Shown: positions 1-10,394 of the stretch, piece by piece
How positions within the stretch are numbered: position 1 is the stretch's first letter
How the letters are laid out: each line of letters opens with the position of its first letter
Origin: Coptodactyla brooksi
Taxonomy: Eukaryota > Arthropoda > Insecta > Coleoptera > Scarabaeidae
Length of the DNA: 24,970 nt
Direction of reading: 5' to 3'
NCBI GenBank assembly: GCA_033557675.1
Contig: JAWQRM010000280.1
Location: forward strand, 1-24,970
Notes under the pieces: generated by a model
Databases searched by the model: none
Told to the model about the DNA's origin: nothing
What the model saw: only the letters and a program-made list of their open reading frames with translations
Translations under genes and position numbers: made by a program

Positions 1-721
1 TTCCTGATATAGGCTTGCAAAATGGCAACTCTTCAACTATTGTCACTCCCTTACAGAATCTGGTGTAACATCAAATTAAAATCGTTACTGCTGTCGGTTG
101 CTTCATCAAGTTGTACGGCAAATAATTTTCCAACTAGCTCGGATTCAAGCTGGTGCTGAATACCCACGGACATATTGTTAATTCTTCAGAAAATTGTATC
201 GTCAGACAGAGGAATATTCTTGAGTTCTTTAGAGTAGTTTTCACCAGGCATTGTCTCTACCATGTCTATGGCAGGTGGTAAAATGTGTGTCTCCGCAATC
301 ACGTGTGGCTTCTTGCATTTGGCTATTTTATAAGCTACTTTGTATGATGCCAATAAACCTTTGTCATTTATTGTGACAGATTGTTGTGGAAATTTGACGT
401 CTGTTTATCCAATGTTTTCAGTTTCTCTGCAAAACATTCACAAGGCTTTTTCACATATTCCATGCGCAAAGCTTCTATGTGCCCCTTCAAATTATCAGGC
501 TTCACACTGCCTACTGCCAACATTTTTAGGCAAATAACACATTGCAATTTTTCTTCACCACTTATTTGAATGCTTGTAAAATCGAAGTTTAAGTATGCTT
601 GGTCATATTTTCGTGTTTTGGGTTTTGTAACAGAGTTAGCACCGATACTGGACGTTCTCAATGAAATAGAAGCTTCTTTGTGCTTATGTTTACGTTTATT
701 TCCAATTAAAAATTCATCCAT
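1..721 (-). pseudogene. Degenerate hAT-superfamily transposase (ZBED5/SCAND3-like), 5' part, runs off left edge
   Basis: The reading frame starts MDEFLIGNKRK at 721 and continues through a BED-type zinc-finger region and into the start of the transposase core. The order of segments (KTRKYDQAYLNFDF, then CVICLKML, then KPDNLKGHIEAL, and downstream LPPAIDMV, then KNIPLSDDTI, then FAVQLDEATDSS) is what I know from the hAT-derived ZBED5/SCAND3/FAM200 proteins; this is recognition by eye. It is broken: a frameshift near 368-372 separates the finger from the rest, an in-frame TGA lies at 186-188, and a further frame break precedes the stop at 51-53. The second zinc-ligand histidine (pattern H-x4-H) reads H-x4-R. 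The remainder of the gene would lie left of position 1. It sits downstream of the ITIH-like exon 5, in what is probably that gene's next intron. Dead transposon relic, function not expected. Confidence 0.82.
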
Positions 722-745
722 ATTTACTAAACGTAAACATAGCAA

Positions 746-1074
746 TGCAATGCCTCCGCTTTTACACGCAGTTGCGTATTTTCATTCCAGAAAGTTCATG
801 ATATATCAGTATCTATCTGTTGCGAATGTTCAGGTAAACGTTGTGTCACTTTCTAACACATGCTTTAGAAAATAACACAACACTTACCTGGTTACAAACA
901 GTTATTCGCGAAAAATCACCTAATCATCTCAGTATTACATGCTTTGTGTTCATCTATATTATGCAGGGGCGCAGGATTATTTAAGGCAAAAAAGAGGTGG
1001 TGCGAAATATGAAAGTTTGAGAATCGCTGGCCTACAGTATATCTTGTACATAATGTGATAGAACACGTGTATAC
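746..1074. other. Non-coding gap between hAT relic and ITIH-like exon 5
   Basis: No convincing gene. On the minus strand a strong donor-like CCAGGTAAGTG lies at about 887-897. Its upstream frame is open for only about 11 codons after a possible acceptor near 926. It could be a small exon of the ITIH-like gene or a 5' UTR donor of the hAT relic, and neither can be decided by eye. CAGGGGCGCAGGATT at 964-978 resembles a hAT terminal repeat start, but it points away from the relic. Confidence 0.3.
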
Positions 1075-1299
1075 CTTTTTCTGTACGTAAGACATCATCT
1101 TGCAAAGAATCATTTAACCACGGCACGTTCTGCTTGAGCTGCTCTATAGTGCGAATGTGCTTTTCCGGATGTGACGTGTTGGTTGTGAATGGCCTCATCG
1201 TACTGGTCATCGTTGGAATTGTTGTAGAGGGCAGTAAAGTAGTAAAGAGTAGAGGTGTTGTAAGATATTCATCCATCTCGTCATTTAAACCTGGAGGCA
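1075..1299 (-). CDS. Probable ITIH-like exon 5: Thr/Ser-rich linker and C-terminal segment
   Basis: An open segment on the same strand begins at an acceptor (GGGAACAG left of 1300; an alternative CCTCCAG would start the exon at 1290). It ends ...DDVLRTEK plus G at donor GTATAC. Both ends are phase 1, so it joins exon 4 in frame as ...AAFQI-V-PPGLNDEMDEY. The content is a Thr/Ser/Pro-rich linker (TTPLLFTTLLPSTTIPTMTS), then TIEQLKQNVPWLNDSL. I recall a comparable linker plus W-L-x-S/D-x-L segment in insect ITIH-like proteins, but this is from memory. The assignment rests mainly on strand, phase and open frame. Confidence 0.62.
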
Positions 1300-4200
1300 C
1301 TGTTCCCAAGTAAATGCGATTTATGAAAAACATTTAAGTTTGATAGAGATTTAACAAAGTAGATCATGAAACTATCATGCAACAAAGTTAAGTATTTTAA
1401 GTTCGATCATTTTAATTTGAAAATGGATAAGAACATATTTTGCAAAAACAGAATGTATGTAAACACATACATTTTTACAGTTGGACAGGAGGCGAATCCC
1501 TCAGTGAAGTACCATAAAAAATAAAGAAAATTCTTTTTTATGTATAAGAAATATTGAGTATTTTTGCAATTTGCTAGAGCGATAAATATTATTGTCAAAC
1601 TCAATGTGTTCAAACATCGGTAAAGCAAAACTTTCACTTCGAATTATTATGTTATTTGGAAAAGTTACAAATGGCAAAGTCAAGTGTGTATTGCGAACAT
1701 TAATCGGCTTTGGCAAAAATCACGGCATTAATAAAAACGAAAGTATTCAAAGTAAGATTTGAATAACACTTTTTAACAGTCTTACAATTTTGCTTTTATA
1801 TTTCTATTTGAAGTTAATGAAATATTAAAGGAAACAGAAAGGTTTAAGTAAAATTTTTTAGCAAGATTTGATTAATTTTATATTATGAACGATTTTAGAA
1901 CAATTGCATTTCTGCTCTTGGTTGAAATGTTATTCTACCTTTTAAATGTTTTATTTTTAAAGTTTCCATGTTACATCTATTGGAAAAAGCAAAGTTTCGA
2001 ATTGCTGGAGTCCCAATGTGTACTTTTTCCTTCACAAGACTTTTTTATCAATAATAGGGAAGTTTTATTAACTATCAAAGAAATTATCTTTTATACTTTG
2101 AAACAAAATAATAAAAACAACTTCTTTGATATAAGAAAATCATAATTTGATGCGCTTTGTAGTTACTATTTAATTGTTTATTATTTTTTTCTGAATCACT
2201 ACACATAGTAAAAAAAGAATTTAAACACTTCATGTCGGAAAAAAGTTAAATTTGACAGCACAAAAAGCATTGTTTCATGAATATTATTTAGTTGAATTTT
2301 GAAATATAAGAATTCTAAATCAGTTATAAGCGTCATGACTATTAATAAAGTGTCTTGGTAATAGTTTTAACTGTATAAGTTATCAACTTTGTTAATGTGA
2401 TGTGCTCTATGTAATTATTATCTAATTCTTTATTAATTTTTATTGAATCACTACACCTAGTAAAAAAGAATTTAAATACTAAAATGGGAAGTTGAATTAG
2501 AAATCTATCAAATTATTCTAGATTAATTTGATGTATTTGCTATGGCAACATTGTAAAAGTTTTTTGGTATAAAAATTGCAATTTTATGATTTGGGAAAAC
2601 AAAAATTCCATCATTTATTAAGAATAAAGGCGGATGCTTTAAATAAATTGTTTTGTTAACAATTTTAAACGTATAGGTTGTCAAGTTTGACCACTCGTAA
2701 TATAAATCCTATTTCAAAGTGAAAAAATTGTTATTTCATGGATATTATGTATGATTATTACTAAGCTGAATTTCAAAATATATAAAAAAAAACGTGACTA
2801 TTTGAACAAGACGACAATAATTTGTTTTTGTTAATGTTCAATGATAGAAAAAATAAAGTTGTGTATAATTTTGTTTTATTAAAGACATCGATTTTATTGT
2901 TTTGTTTTGTTTTTATTTTGTTTTGTTGTGCTTCAAAGTACAAAACACAATTTTTTTCAGTTAATAAAGGCTTCCTACCATTGATAATCATTTTTAATAA
3001 TCTCTTTTATCTTACATACAAAAAGGTACATACTGGAACCCCACTAATTTTAAACTTTGAATTTAAATGACAATTTTCTTGTTTGTGTGGATTTATATAA
3101 GCTGCTTGTGTACTTTTGGCTACACATTTATATTTTTTGACAACGGTACAAATAAATGAAATAACTTTAGGGCTTTATATCACAGAATACATTAAAACTT
3201 CTATTCTTTTCATGTTGCTACTTTCTAAAGTGTCTTTCTACACAACACGGACCCTTTAGATAAAATTGTTTTGTTCACAATTTTAAGTGTATAGATTGTC
3301 AAGTATGACCACTCGTAATAGAAATAGAATTCCAAAGTGAAAAAATTGTTATTTCATGAATATTATTTATAATTATTATTTAGCTAAATTCGAAAATAAA
3401 AAAAAATTCGTGACTACTTGAACAAGATGACAGTAAAACTAGGATTGTTTTTAATAATCTTGAACGATAGAAAAAATGGGAGTATATGTTATTTTTTTTT
3501 ATTGAAGAAACTGATTTTATTGCTTTGTTTCAAAGTACAAAAGATAATTCTTTTGACAGTTAATAAAAATTTCCTATTATTAATAATGATTTTTAAGGTC
3601 TTATCTACAAAAGGGTACATACTGGGACTCCACCAATTTTAAACTTTATTTTAAATTGCAATTTTGTTGTCTGTATGGATTTATGTAAGCTACTGGTGTA
3701 TTTTTGGCTACACATTTATATTATTTGACAACGGTACAAATAAATGAAATAACTTCAGGGTCTTAAACCACAAAATACATTAAAACTTCTATTCTTTTCT
3801 GGTTGCTACTTTTTAAAGTGTCTTTTACATTTCATTTTTACACATCTACTGTGGAGTAATAATAGATAATATGTCTTACCAATTTGGAAAGCAGCAATGC
3901 GAAATTGTAGAGGTGATTCTACAGCAGCATTCTTGTTCGTCTGATCCCCAGCTTCCAGATCGACGTCTGCCGTAGTGTTGGGCTTGACGACCACCAGTGA
4001 ACTGACGGGTGTGACAAACGAATACTTCAGGGCGATGTCCAGAGCCTTCTGTTCGATCTCCTTCGCGTTCTCCGCGATCTCCTTCTCCTCGAGCAGCTGC
4101 TGTATCGTCAGGTACGCCCACATCCGTTCCAGCTTCGCGATCGGCCTCTTCACTTCTGGTACGAAGTCTATGGGGCCGTGCGCGCCATGAGCCGACACCG

Positions 4201-6990
4201 TAGGCAGCGTCGGAAATTCTTTATCTGCAATTACATGGAAGAACCGATAAACGAACACGTTCTCTTTCAATTTTTAACGACCGACCTATTTTTCCGGTAA
4301 CAACAATCTCCGATCCGTTAAACATTATCGGGAAGGTGGTTTTCGTAACCTCTGTTGCATCTGACACGTACTTAAACGTAACGTTGTTCATGATGGGGGA
4401 CGATATGAGGCCGTAGAAGTCTTCGAGCTGCAGCGTCGCGTCCGCACCCTCGTAAATATGTCTCGAGAACCCGTGGTTTTTCAGCGATAGCTTCTGAAGT
4501 AAGTTTCGGTCGGCGTCGCTGCCGAACGACAGGCAGTAAATGGGGGTTTTGTACACGTTCTGTTCGGAAACGGCCCCGATAATCCTTTGGGGATTGGTAA
4601 TGCCGACTGTTGCATCCCCGTCCGTTAAGAACACTATCAACGGTTGCGGGTCGTTCTCTTTTTGAAGGCTGACGATGCGCAATGCCACTTTGAGAGCATC
4701 AGCGATGTTTGTACCTCCGCCTGCGTCTAATTTACTTATTTTCTGTTTCGCCTTGTCGACGTTGGACGGGGTAACGTCGTAGCTCGTTGGAAACGTTATT
4801 CCCTAAACAAAAAATGGTTAACCGGATAATAATTTGCAACCCGTCACATCTTACATCGATATTTTCGGTGGGTACGTGTCCCCAAGGTGAGATGTCCTGC
4901 GTGGGATACTGTACGTGATTGTTTCCATTGATATCTAAAACTTTCACGTTTGAATTGAATTCTATTAAGGAGAACTTATCGTTCGGTTTCAGCTCCTTCA
5001 ATATTTTGTTCATGGCGTCCTTAAGTTGCTGTATTTTCGTTCCGTACATGCTCCCGCTCGTATCAAGGATAAAGAGCACAGTTTTCGGCAAAGCCTCCAT
5101 GACTGGTGGTGCAAAGAAATGGATGAAATAACCGTCTTCTAATAGAACCTACAAATTGATTGCGTATTTGCTTATTTCTGGAGAAAATTGCACTTTAGCT
5201 TTTTTACATGTACAGTATCTATGTTATTAAGTCATTTTCTTATAAAAATACTTTTGTTTATCTTTAAAAATACCCAAGATATTGAAGGAAAGGTCTCTTG
5301 TTTATGTGAATTAATTTTCAAATTCAAGTTTTTATAATAACCACACGCGATTTTATCGCATTCTTAAAGTGGGTTGAAAATCCTTTAAAAGGGTACCAAA
5401 CACCAACAGGCTAGTTTTAAAAATAATTGAGATATTAATGAAAACGTGAGTTTCAAACAATTGACAATTGGCAAGTAAAACACCTCTATTTCTTGAGGAT
5501 CCTTCGAGGTAACCCCATCACGTTTGGTGTTGTTTTAAAGAATTTCTAATAAGGATTTAATTAAATTGATTTTCAAACTTAAGTTTTTATAATAATCATG
5601 TGTGGTTTTATGGTGTTCTTAAAGTGGGTTGAAAATCCTTTAAAATGACACCAAACACCAGGAGGTTATTTTTTAAAATACCTGAGATATTAAAGAAAAT
5701 GTCTTTTTAAAATAATCAGCAGGTAAAAACTTCAATTTCTTGACGATCCTTTGAGATAACCCTGTCTTCTTTGGTATCATTCTAAAGCTGTTTTAATAAG
5801 GATTAACAATATTTAAGAATCACTCAAAAAAACTGATTTTCTAAATTAAGTTTTTATAGGAATTATGTGTAATTTTATTGCATTTTGAAAAAGTGGGTTG
5901 AAAATCCTTTAAAACAACGCCAAACCCTGAGAGGCTATCCTTAAAAGTAGCTGAGATATTAATTGAGATTGTCAATTGTTCTTCTTGAAACAACTAGCAA
6001 TCAACAGATAAAAACTTCGATTTCCTGATGGTCCTTTAAAGTAACCCCATCGTGTTTGGTGTCGTTTTAAAGCATTTTTAATAAGGATTAAGAATGTTTA
6101 AGAATGATCTACTTAGCACGTACCTCCCCTCCGTTTTTACTGCGTTCAACATCATATTCCACTATAAATTGTCCCGACAACCCTTCCTTAACGTTCTCAT
6201 TCAGCAATTTCGCCAACTCCTTCTGCCTTTTAACGGTGGGTTTGAAGGTGACGTGCGCCGAAGTCTCGTTTATGACTTCCACCCTCGCTCTGGGATCCAG
6301 GTCCCCGCTCACGTCCCTTATATCGTTGCCCGAACGGATCGGGGGCGCGTGCACGAATTTCAACGGCAAACTCTCGTTTATGCGCACATCGACAAACAGA
6401 TCCTCGACGGGCTGCTTCGGGTGTATGTTGATGACAAGCTCGTACTTGTTGTCCCTCCTTTCGAGCAGTTGCTCGTAAGTCAGGTGAAATGTCGCTTTGC
6501 TGGACGGCTCGACGTTGACCGAAACCGTGAACCGGTTCGAGTCCCTCGCGCTTGCGGCGACGTGCGCGGCCCCCAAGCCGCTCTCCAGGGCTTGACGATA
6601 GATCTGCTTCGCCTGCTCCTTCTCCTTGACATAGGCCGCGTAATCCTTTCCGTCGATGGTCATCACGAACTTCGAGATGAACGCCTTGTCCGGTAGGATG
6701 ACGGCGAAGACGGCCTCCTGCGCGCGCTCGCCCACGTTTCGAACCTTGCTCGTGACGAGCGTTTGCGCGTACCTGTTCGTCACGTTCGACTCGATCCTCA
6801 TCGCGTAAATCTTCGGTATATGAGATGGTAGTTCTCCGATATCGTCCGCGATGTCGTTTTCCTTCGCGAAACGCGCCACCCTGCGGTGACGCGGGTCTTT
6901 GGCGATCACAAAACCCTCATCGTAGGCGCCAAATGATAATGTGCAGAAAAGTACACAGGTAAGTAACGTTAAAAGTAAGTTGAGGCCCAT
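1075..6990 (-). CDS. Secreted inter-alpha-trypsin-inhibitor heavy-chain-like protein (VIT + vWA), 5 exons seen, 3' end missing
   Basis: Exons in gene order are 6990-6124, 5148-4855, 4802-4286, 4224-3880 and 1299-1075, with phases 0, 0, 1, 1 that agree at every junction. They give about 749 residues without a stop. Residues 1-21 (MGLNLLLTLLTCVLFCTLSFG) form a signal peptide, so the product is secreted. Residues about 40-200 form a VIT domain (IPKIYAMRIESNVTNRYAQT and following). Residues about 305-490 form a von Willebrand A domain with a complete MIDAS metal site: DTSGS at 318-322, a threonine in GGGTNI at about 418, and TDGD near 447. FVTPVSSLVVVKP in exon 4 is the conserved post-vWA segment of ITI heavy chains. 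Several NxS/T sites suggest glycosylation. Family members are extracellular matrix or haemolymph proteins; the insect role is not established. A C-terminal part is expected beyond 1075, because insect relatives are, from memory, somewhat longer. Confidence 0.88.
1300..1984. other. Left part of ITIH-like intron 4, AT-rich
   Basis: I see no gene or clear repeat boundary here. A small perfect inverted repeat, AATGTATGT-AAAC-ACATACATT, lies at 1452-1473. Short open frames on both strands have no recognisable features. Confidence 0.4.
1985..2140 (-). repeat. Inverted copy of the intron-4 repeat at 3480-3640
   Basis: The reverse complement of this stretch matches about 3485-3640 over its length. 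Shared landmarks are TTTGTTTCAAAGTA, AAAAGATAAT, AGTTAATAAAA, CCTATTATT and ACTGGGACTCC versus ATTGGGACTCC. In a transcript of the ITIH-like intron, the two would be able to pair. Confidence 0.75.
2149..2481. repeat. Short direct duplication (about 85 bp, two copies)
   Basis: Copies lie at about 2149-2232 and 2398-2481. Both run from TTTGATG(C/T)GCT through a T-rich stretch to GAATCACTACAC(A/C)TAGTAAAAAA and GAATTTAAA. The spacing is 249 bases. Confidence 0.7.
2611..2665 (+). repeat. Dispersed copy of the acetyltransferase 3'-end repeat, in ITIH-like intron 4
   Basis: TCATTTATTAAGAATAA, followed by a GGCGGATGCTTTAAATAA block and TTGTTTTGTTAA, aligns with the last codons and stop of the acetyltransferase at 22086-22138, and with the downstream array copies. 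It also follows a segment at about 2505-2535 (AAATTATTCTAGATTAATTT) that matches the array's AAATTATTCTAGGTTAGTTT. This places one member of the 3' array family about 20 kb away, inside another gene. Confidence 0.6.
2640..3240. repeat. Intron-4 direct repeat, copy A (about 600 bp)
   Basis: This is homologous to 3258-3830. Shared blocks include ATTGTTTTGTT, GACCACTCGTAATA, AAGTGAAAAAATTGTTATTT, ACTTTGAACAAGA-like text, TTTGGCTACACATTTATA and GACAACGGTACAAATAAATG. The offset drifts from 618 to 588, so indels have accumulated and the duplication is not recent. Confidence 0.85.
3258..3830. repeat. Intron-4 direct repeat, copy B
   Basis: This is the second copy of the unit at 2640-3240, ending about 50 bases before the exon 4 donor. 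Open frames on the plus strand in both copies (for example 2822-3070 and 3418-3642) are low-complexity and unlike any protein I know. Confidence 0.85.
3880..4224 (-). CDS. ITIH-like exon 4: post-vWA conserved segment
   Basis: The acceptor ATGTAATTGCAG is followed by DKEFPTLPTVSAHGA and an acidic helical stretch (EEKEIAENAKEIEQKA). FVTPVSSLVVVKP then matches the segment that follows vWA in ITI heavy chains. It ends ...AAFQI plus G, with donor GTAAGA (phase 1). Intron 3 is 61 bases; intron 4 is about 2.6 kb and repeat-filled. Confidence 0.88.
4286..4802 (-). CDS. ITIH-like exon 3: rest of vWA domain
   Basis: The acceptor TTGTTTAG precedes GITFPTSYDV. The exon carries GGGTNIADAL and FLTDGDATVG, the remaining metal-coordinating loops of a vWA fold. 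It ends in ...VVTGKI plus one base (phase 1). The donor reads GTCGGT, a weak match to consensus, but it is the only one giving the phase required by exon 4. Intron 2 is only 52 bases. Confidence 0.85.
4855..5148 (-). CDS. ITIH-like exon 2: start of vWA domain with DTSGS
   Basis: The acceptor TTTGTAG lies just right of 5148, and the exon opens VLLEDGYFIHFFAPPV, the usual link between VIT and vWA in this family. The MIDAS motif DTSGS follows. It ends ...PTENID at donor GTAAGATG. Length is 98 codons, phase 0 to 0. Upstream intron 1 (5149-6123) holds a three-unit tandem repeat. Confidence 0.9.
5315..6105. repeat. Three tandem units of about 255-267 bp in ITIH-like intron 1
   Basis: The landmark AAGTTTTTATA recurs at 5326, 5581 and 5848. 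Each unit holds AAAGTGGGTTGAAAATCCTTT and ends near TAATAAGGATT. Within each unit CCTTTAAAA...CCAAAC and GTTTGGTGT...TTTTAAAG are inverted repeats about 100 bases apart. The unit can therefore fold back. The units fill most of the intron. Confidence 0.88.
6124..6990 (-). CDS. ITIH-like exon 1: signal peptide and VIT domain
   Basis: The start ATG at 6990-6988 is chosen because the following 21 residues make a clean signal peptide and no upstream in-frame Met is needed. The exon is 289 codons and ends GGGGAG, followed by donor GTACGT (phase 0). Base composition is markedly GC-richer than the flanks. Without the splice, the frame stops about three codons into the intron. Confidence 0.9.
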
Positions 6991-6999
6991 TATTCGTTA

Positions 7000-7333
7000 T
7001 GTGGATGTTCTAAAAATTCTAACGAGAAACGGTAACCAAATTATCATCTTGTTTCGAGTTTTGTTTGTATAAAAAGGTCAAAGTGTCTTAAAATTACTGC
7101 TCAGTATTAAGAAAAATTTTATTATTTTAATCTGCTCATTTGTATGAAAAAGAAACGAGGATACAGAAAAATTTCGATATTAACAAATTAAAATAAGTTG
7201 TTCAGCTATTTACTCACCTAGCAAAGTATTAAACTATTGAATTAACATTCCAATCTCGTAGACTGTAAGATTACAAATAAACAAGAATACCTTCACCTGT
7301 AGATAAAGTCATTATCCCCACTTTGTTTTCTTT
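7000..7333. other. 5' flank of the ITIH-like gene
   Basis: About 330 AT-rich bases upstream of the start codon, outside the repeats that begin near 7334. No clear TATA box is visible on the minus strand. The promoter of the ITIH-like gene is expected here by position only. Confidence 0.35.
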
Positions 7334-9448
7334 TGGGAATTACCATTTCCAGCAAGTTCCAAGAATAATTAAGACTAGACGTCCCCAACCTTTCTAAGAA
7401 ACTAGCGTTGTTATTATTCGCTTCCACTATAAATCGGTTTTTTAAGCTATGCTCGTCCCATAAATTTTATTAATAATATTGAAAAATTTTAATGATTCGC
7501 ACTTTAACTTCATTTTATTTAAATTTTAACAAATGTTACATTAACTATTATTTTACATTAATTGTAAAGTATTGTCCACAAAACTTTACACAGCAACTTC
7601 GATTCTTTAATTGTTACAGTTGTCATAAAATTTATTGAGAATCGATTGAAATTGCAATTTTGCATCATCAAATTCGCAACATTAACAAAACCTTTAAGGG
7701 ATTATCATTTCCAGCAAGTTCGAGGAATAATTAAGATTAGATGTCCCCAAACCTTCCAAGAAACCAGCCTTATTAATATTGTTTCCACTATAAATCTATT
7801 TTTTAAACTACGCTCTTTGTGTAAACTATTAATAATATTCAAAAATTGTAATGATTTGCATTTTAGCTTTATTTTATTTAAATTTCAAGAAAAATATTAC
7901 GTTAATTAACAATGTTGCCCTTAAAACTTTACATAGCAACTTTGATCAACATTATAATTATGACGTTCGCCTGTTAGACATAACCTAATTATGATTCAAA
8001 TGTCTAGGTTAGATCAGTTCACTCGAGATTACATTGACAAATAACCGTAACAGTTCTTTAATTATTAAGGTTGTCATAAAATTTATTGAAATTCAATTAA
8101 AATTACAATTTTGCATCATCAAATTTGGGTCAGTAACATAACCTTAAATAGGTAACCTTGAAAGGCACCGTTGCCAACCTTCACGTACAAAAGGAAAACT
8201 TGCTTATCTACAATAACCGCATTTCTAACTGGGAAAACCTCAATTTATTATTCTCGGCGAACAAAAAATAAACAATTTTTTTATCGATAACTGAATTCAG
8301 TTGAAAAGTGAATTCACTTGAAAATGACGGAAATCGATACGCGTCGTAAACCACATCAACAAAATGTTCCTCAGAACAGGATAGTAACAAAAGAACAATA
8401 CATTAATAAGACGAAAGAAAAGGTTATCAACCAAGTCAAGAATCTTTATTTTATTTAGATTTGAACAAAAATACTACATTAATTAACAATGCTGTCTATG
8501 AAACTTTGCACAGTAACTTTTGTTTCCTAAACATAACCTAATTGCGACTGAAATGTCAACTAGGGTAAATTCGATTTGTTTCACGACAAGGCTAATGATT
8601 CTTTAATTATTATAGTTGTCATAAAATATGTTGGAATTTGAGAATCAATTGAAATTACAATTTTGCATCATTAAATTAACATTAGTAATGTAACCTTAAA
8701 TAAACGACCTTGAAAGGCATCGTTGCCAACTTTCACGTACAGAAAACAATCTTGCTTATATTCAATAACATAACTTCTAACTGAAAAAATTTCATTTATT
8801 ATTTTCCACGAACAAAAATGAATATAAGCAATTTTTTATCAATAACTGTAACTTCATTTTATTTAGATTTTAACAAAAATGTTATATTAATTCACAGTAT
8901 TGCCCATAAAACTTTCCACAGTAACTTCGATCAATATTGTAGTAACGACGTTTGTTTGTTAGACATAACCTAAGTATGATTAACGTGTCTACCGAAGGAT
9001 AGTAACGAAACACAAATACATCAATAAAACGAAACAAGGTTATGAATAAAGTCAAGAATTTTTATTCTATTTAAATTTTAACAAAAATAATACATCAATT
9101 AACAATACTGCCCATGAAACTTTGCAGGGTAACTTTGATCAACATTGCAATAATAACAGTTTGTTTCTTACACATAACCTAACTGAGACCGAAATGTCAA
9201 CTAAGGTATATTTAATTTGCTGTCTAGGTTGGCTCACTTCACTCAAGATTACATTGACAAACAACCTAATTTTGACATTGCTGTCTTAAAACAAAGGAAT
9301 TATCACAATTCGTTATTTTAAGACAACTCTAATAATAGTGAAATTATTATAATTGTCATAAGATTTATTGAAATTTATTGAGAATCAAGCGAAATTCCAA
9401 TTTTATATCATTAAATTAAGATTAGTACTGTAACCTTAAATAAACGAC
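7334..9448. repeat. Intergenic repeat block, diverged tandem copies of about 360-550 bp
   Basis: The first two copies are offset by 362 bases (GAATAATTAAGA at 7363 and 7725, then CCACTATAAATC and TTAATAATATT). Later copies recur at irregular spacing. TTGTCATAAAATTTATTG-like text is near 7620, 8070, 8618 and 9352. TGAAAGGCA(C/T)CGTTGCCAAC occurs near 8160, 8711 and 9450. CATAACCTAA-type text also recurs. I see no gene in this block. Confidence 0.8.
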
Positions 9449-9820
9449 CTTGAAAGGCATCGTTGCCAACTTTCACGTACAAAATAATAGTTTCTGAATT
9501 AGAATAAAATTATTTTAGAAATTGTAACAAAATACCTATAACACACAAAATGATTTCAAAACGATTTTGAATCAGAATTTAGAAATAAAACTAGGCAAAT
9601 TATGGTGGATATGAAACAATCTCTTCTAGGGACATTTATGTGTACATTGTAATGGATGTTTAATTGAATTGTAAAGTTAACTAGAAAATATGTGTTAGCA
9701 TTTTATAATTGATTTAGTTGGTTAAAATTCATCATAACTATTGCATTTAAAGCACATTTAATAAGGTTAAGGTATTTGTTTAAATGCATGAGTAAATGTA
9801 GTCCTAATGATGTTTAGGAC
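9449..9820 (+). repeat. Dispersed repeat, copy 1 (372 bp), ends in a small hairpin
   Basis: It begins CTTGAAAGGCATCGTTGCC and ends GTCCTAATGATGTTTAGGAC. It matches 14001-14355, in SUCLA2 intron 3, along its whole length in the same orientation. Shared internal text includes TATGAAACAATCTCTTCTAG, TGTACATTGTAAT and TAAAGCACATTTAA. The defined ends suggest a non-autonomous mobile element, but I see no terminal inverted repeats that pair end to end. Confidence 0.75.
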
Positions 9821-10394
9821 AAATACGCAATCTTGGGAGATATGGTTAAGATAGTTACTTTTTCGTTTTCAACTTATAATTTAGTGCAAACTCACCACAG
9901 TATCCAAAGTAATATATAATTTTGCTTTAAATTTTTAATCAAATAACTGTTTTTTTATTAACATGGCTATATATGCACCAATTCAAATATTGATTTTCTT
10001 TTTTGTATTTTACACCTATGTTGGATACAGGGTCCTTTCAGTATATAAATTTTGAAAATTGAAGGTGATGTTACACTAAGATCGTATTCTAAGAAAACAA
10101 AATTTGTTTTTATCGTATACCATTTGATCTAATATTAGGACATATTATCTTTTGGTATATCCTCAAATTAGGACATATAGGTATAATATCGATTGTGTAT
10201 ACAGAGTCCATTCAAAAAGTAACTTTTTGCAATTGAAAGTGTCAATGTTTGACACTACGAAAATTTGAGATAATTTAGAAATGGCCATTAAAATTGTATG
10301 TTGATAGCAATTGACTTGTAATTGTAAGGACATAGATTTTGTATTTCAACATTGTTTAAGAAAATTAAAACTATTATCAAACTTTAAGTGATAA
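9821..10394. other. AT-rich intergenic spacer
   Basis: No gene is seen. GG(A/G)TACAGGGTCC at 10023 and TGTATACAGAGTCC at 10196 suggest a short, decayed direct duplication. Confidence 0.35.

Noticed and set aside
964..978. CAGGGGCGCAGGATT as the terminal inverted repeat of the hAT relic
   Set aside because: It reads as a left end pointing right, away from the transposase, and I found no matching right end nearby.
1885..2145. 86-codon plus-strand open frame with a hydrophobic start
   Set aside because: It lies mostly in an inverted copy of an intronic repeat. The hydrophobicity follows from T-rich codons.
6094..6696. 200-codon plus-strand open frame
   Set aside because: It is the antisense shadow of the ITIH-like exon 1, whose minus frame has a signal peptide and a recognisable VIT domain.
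7068..7105. TATAAAAAGG followed by TCAGT as a plus-strand core promoter
   Set aside because: The spacing is about 35 bases, but no plus-strand gene follows for more than 14 kb, and AT-rich DNA gives such matches by chance.
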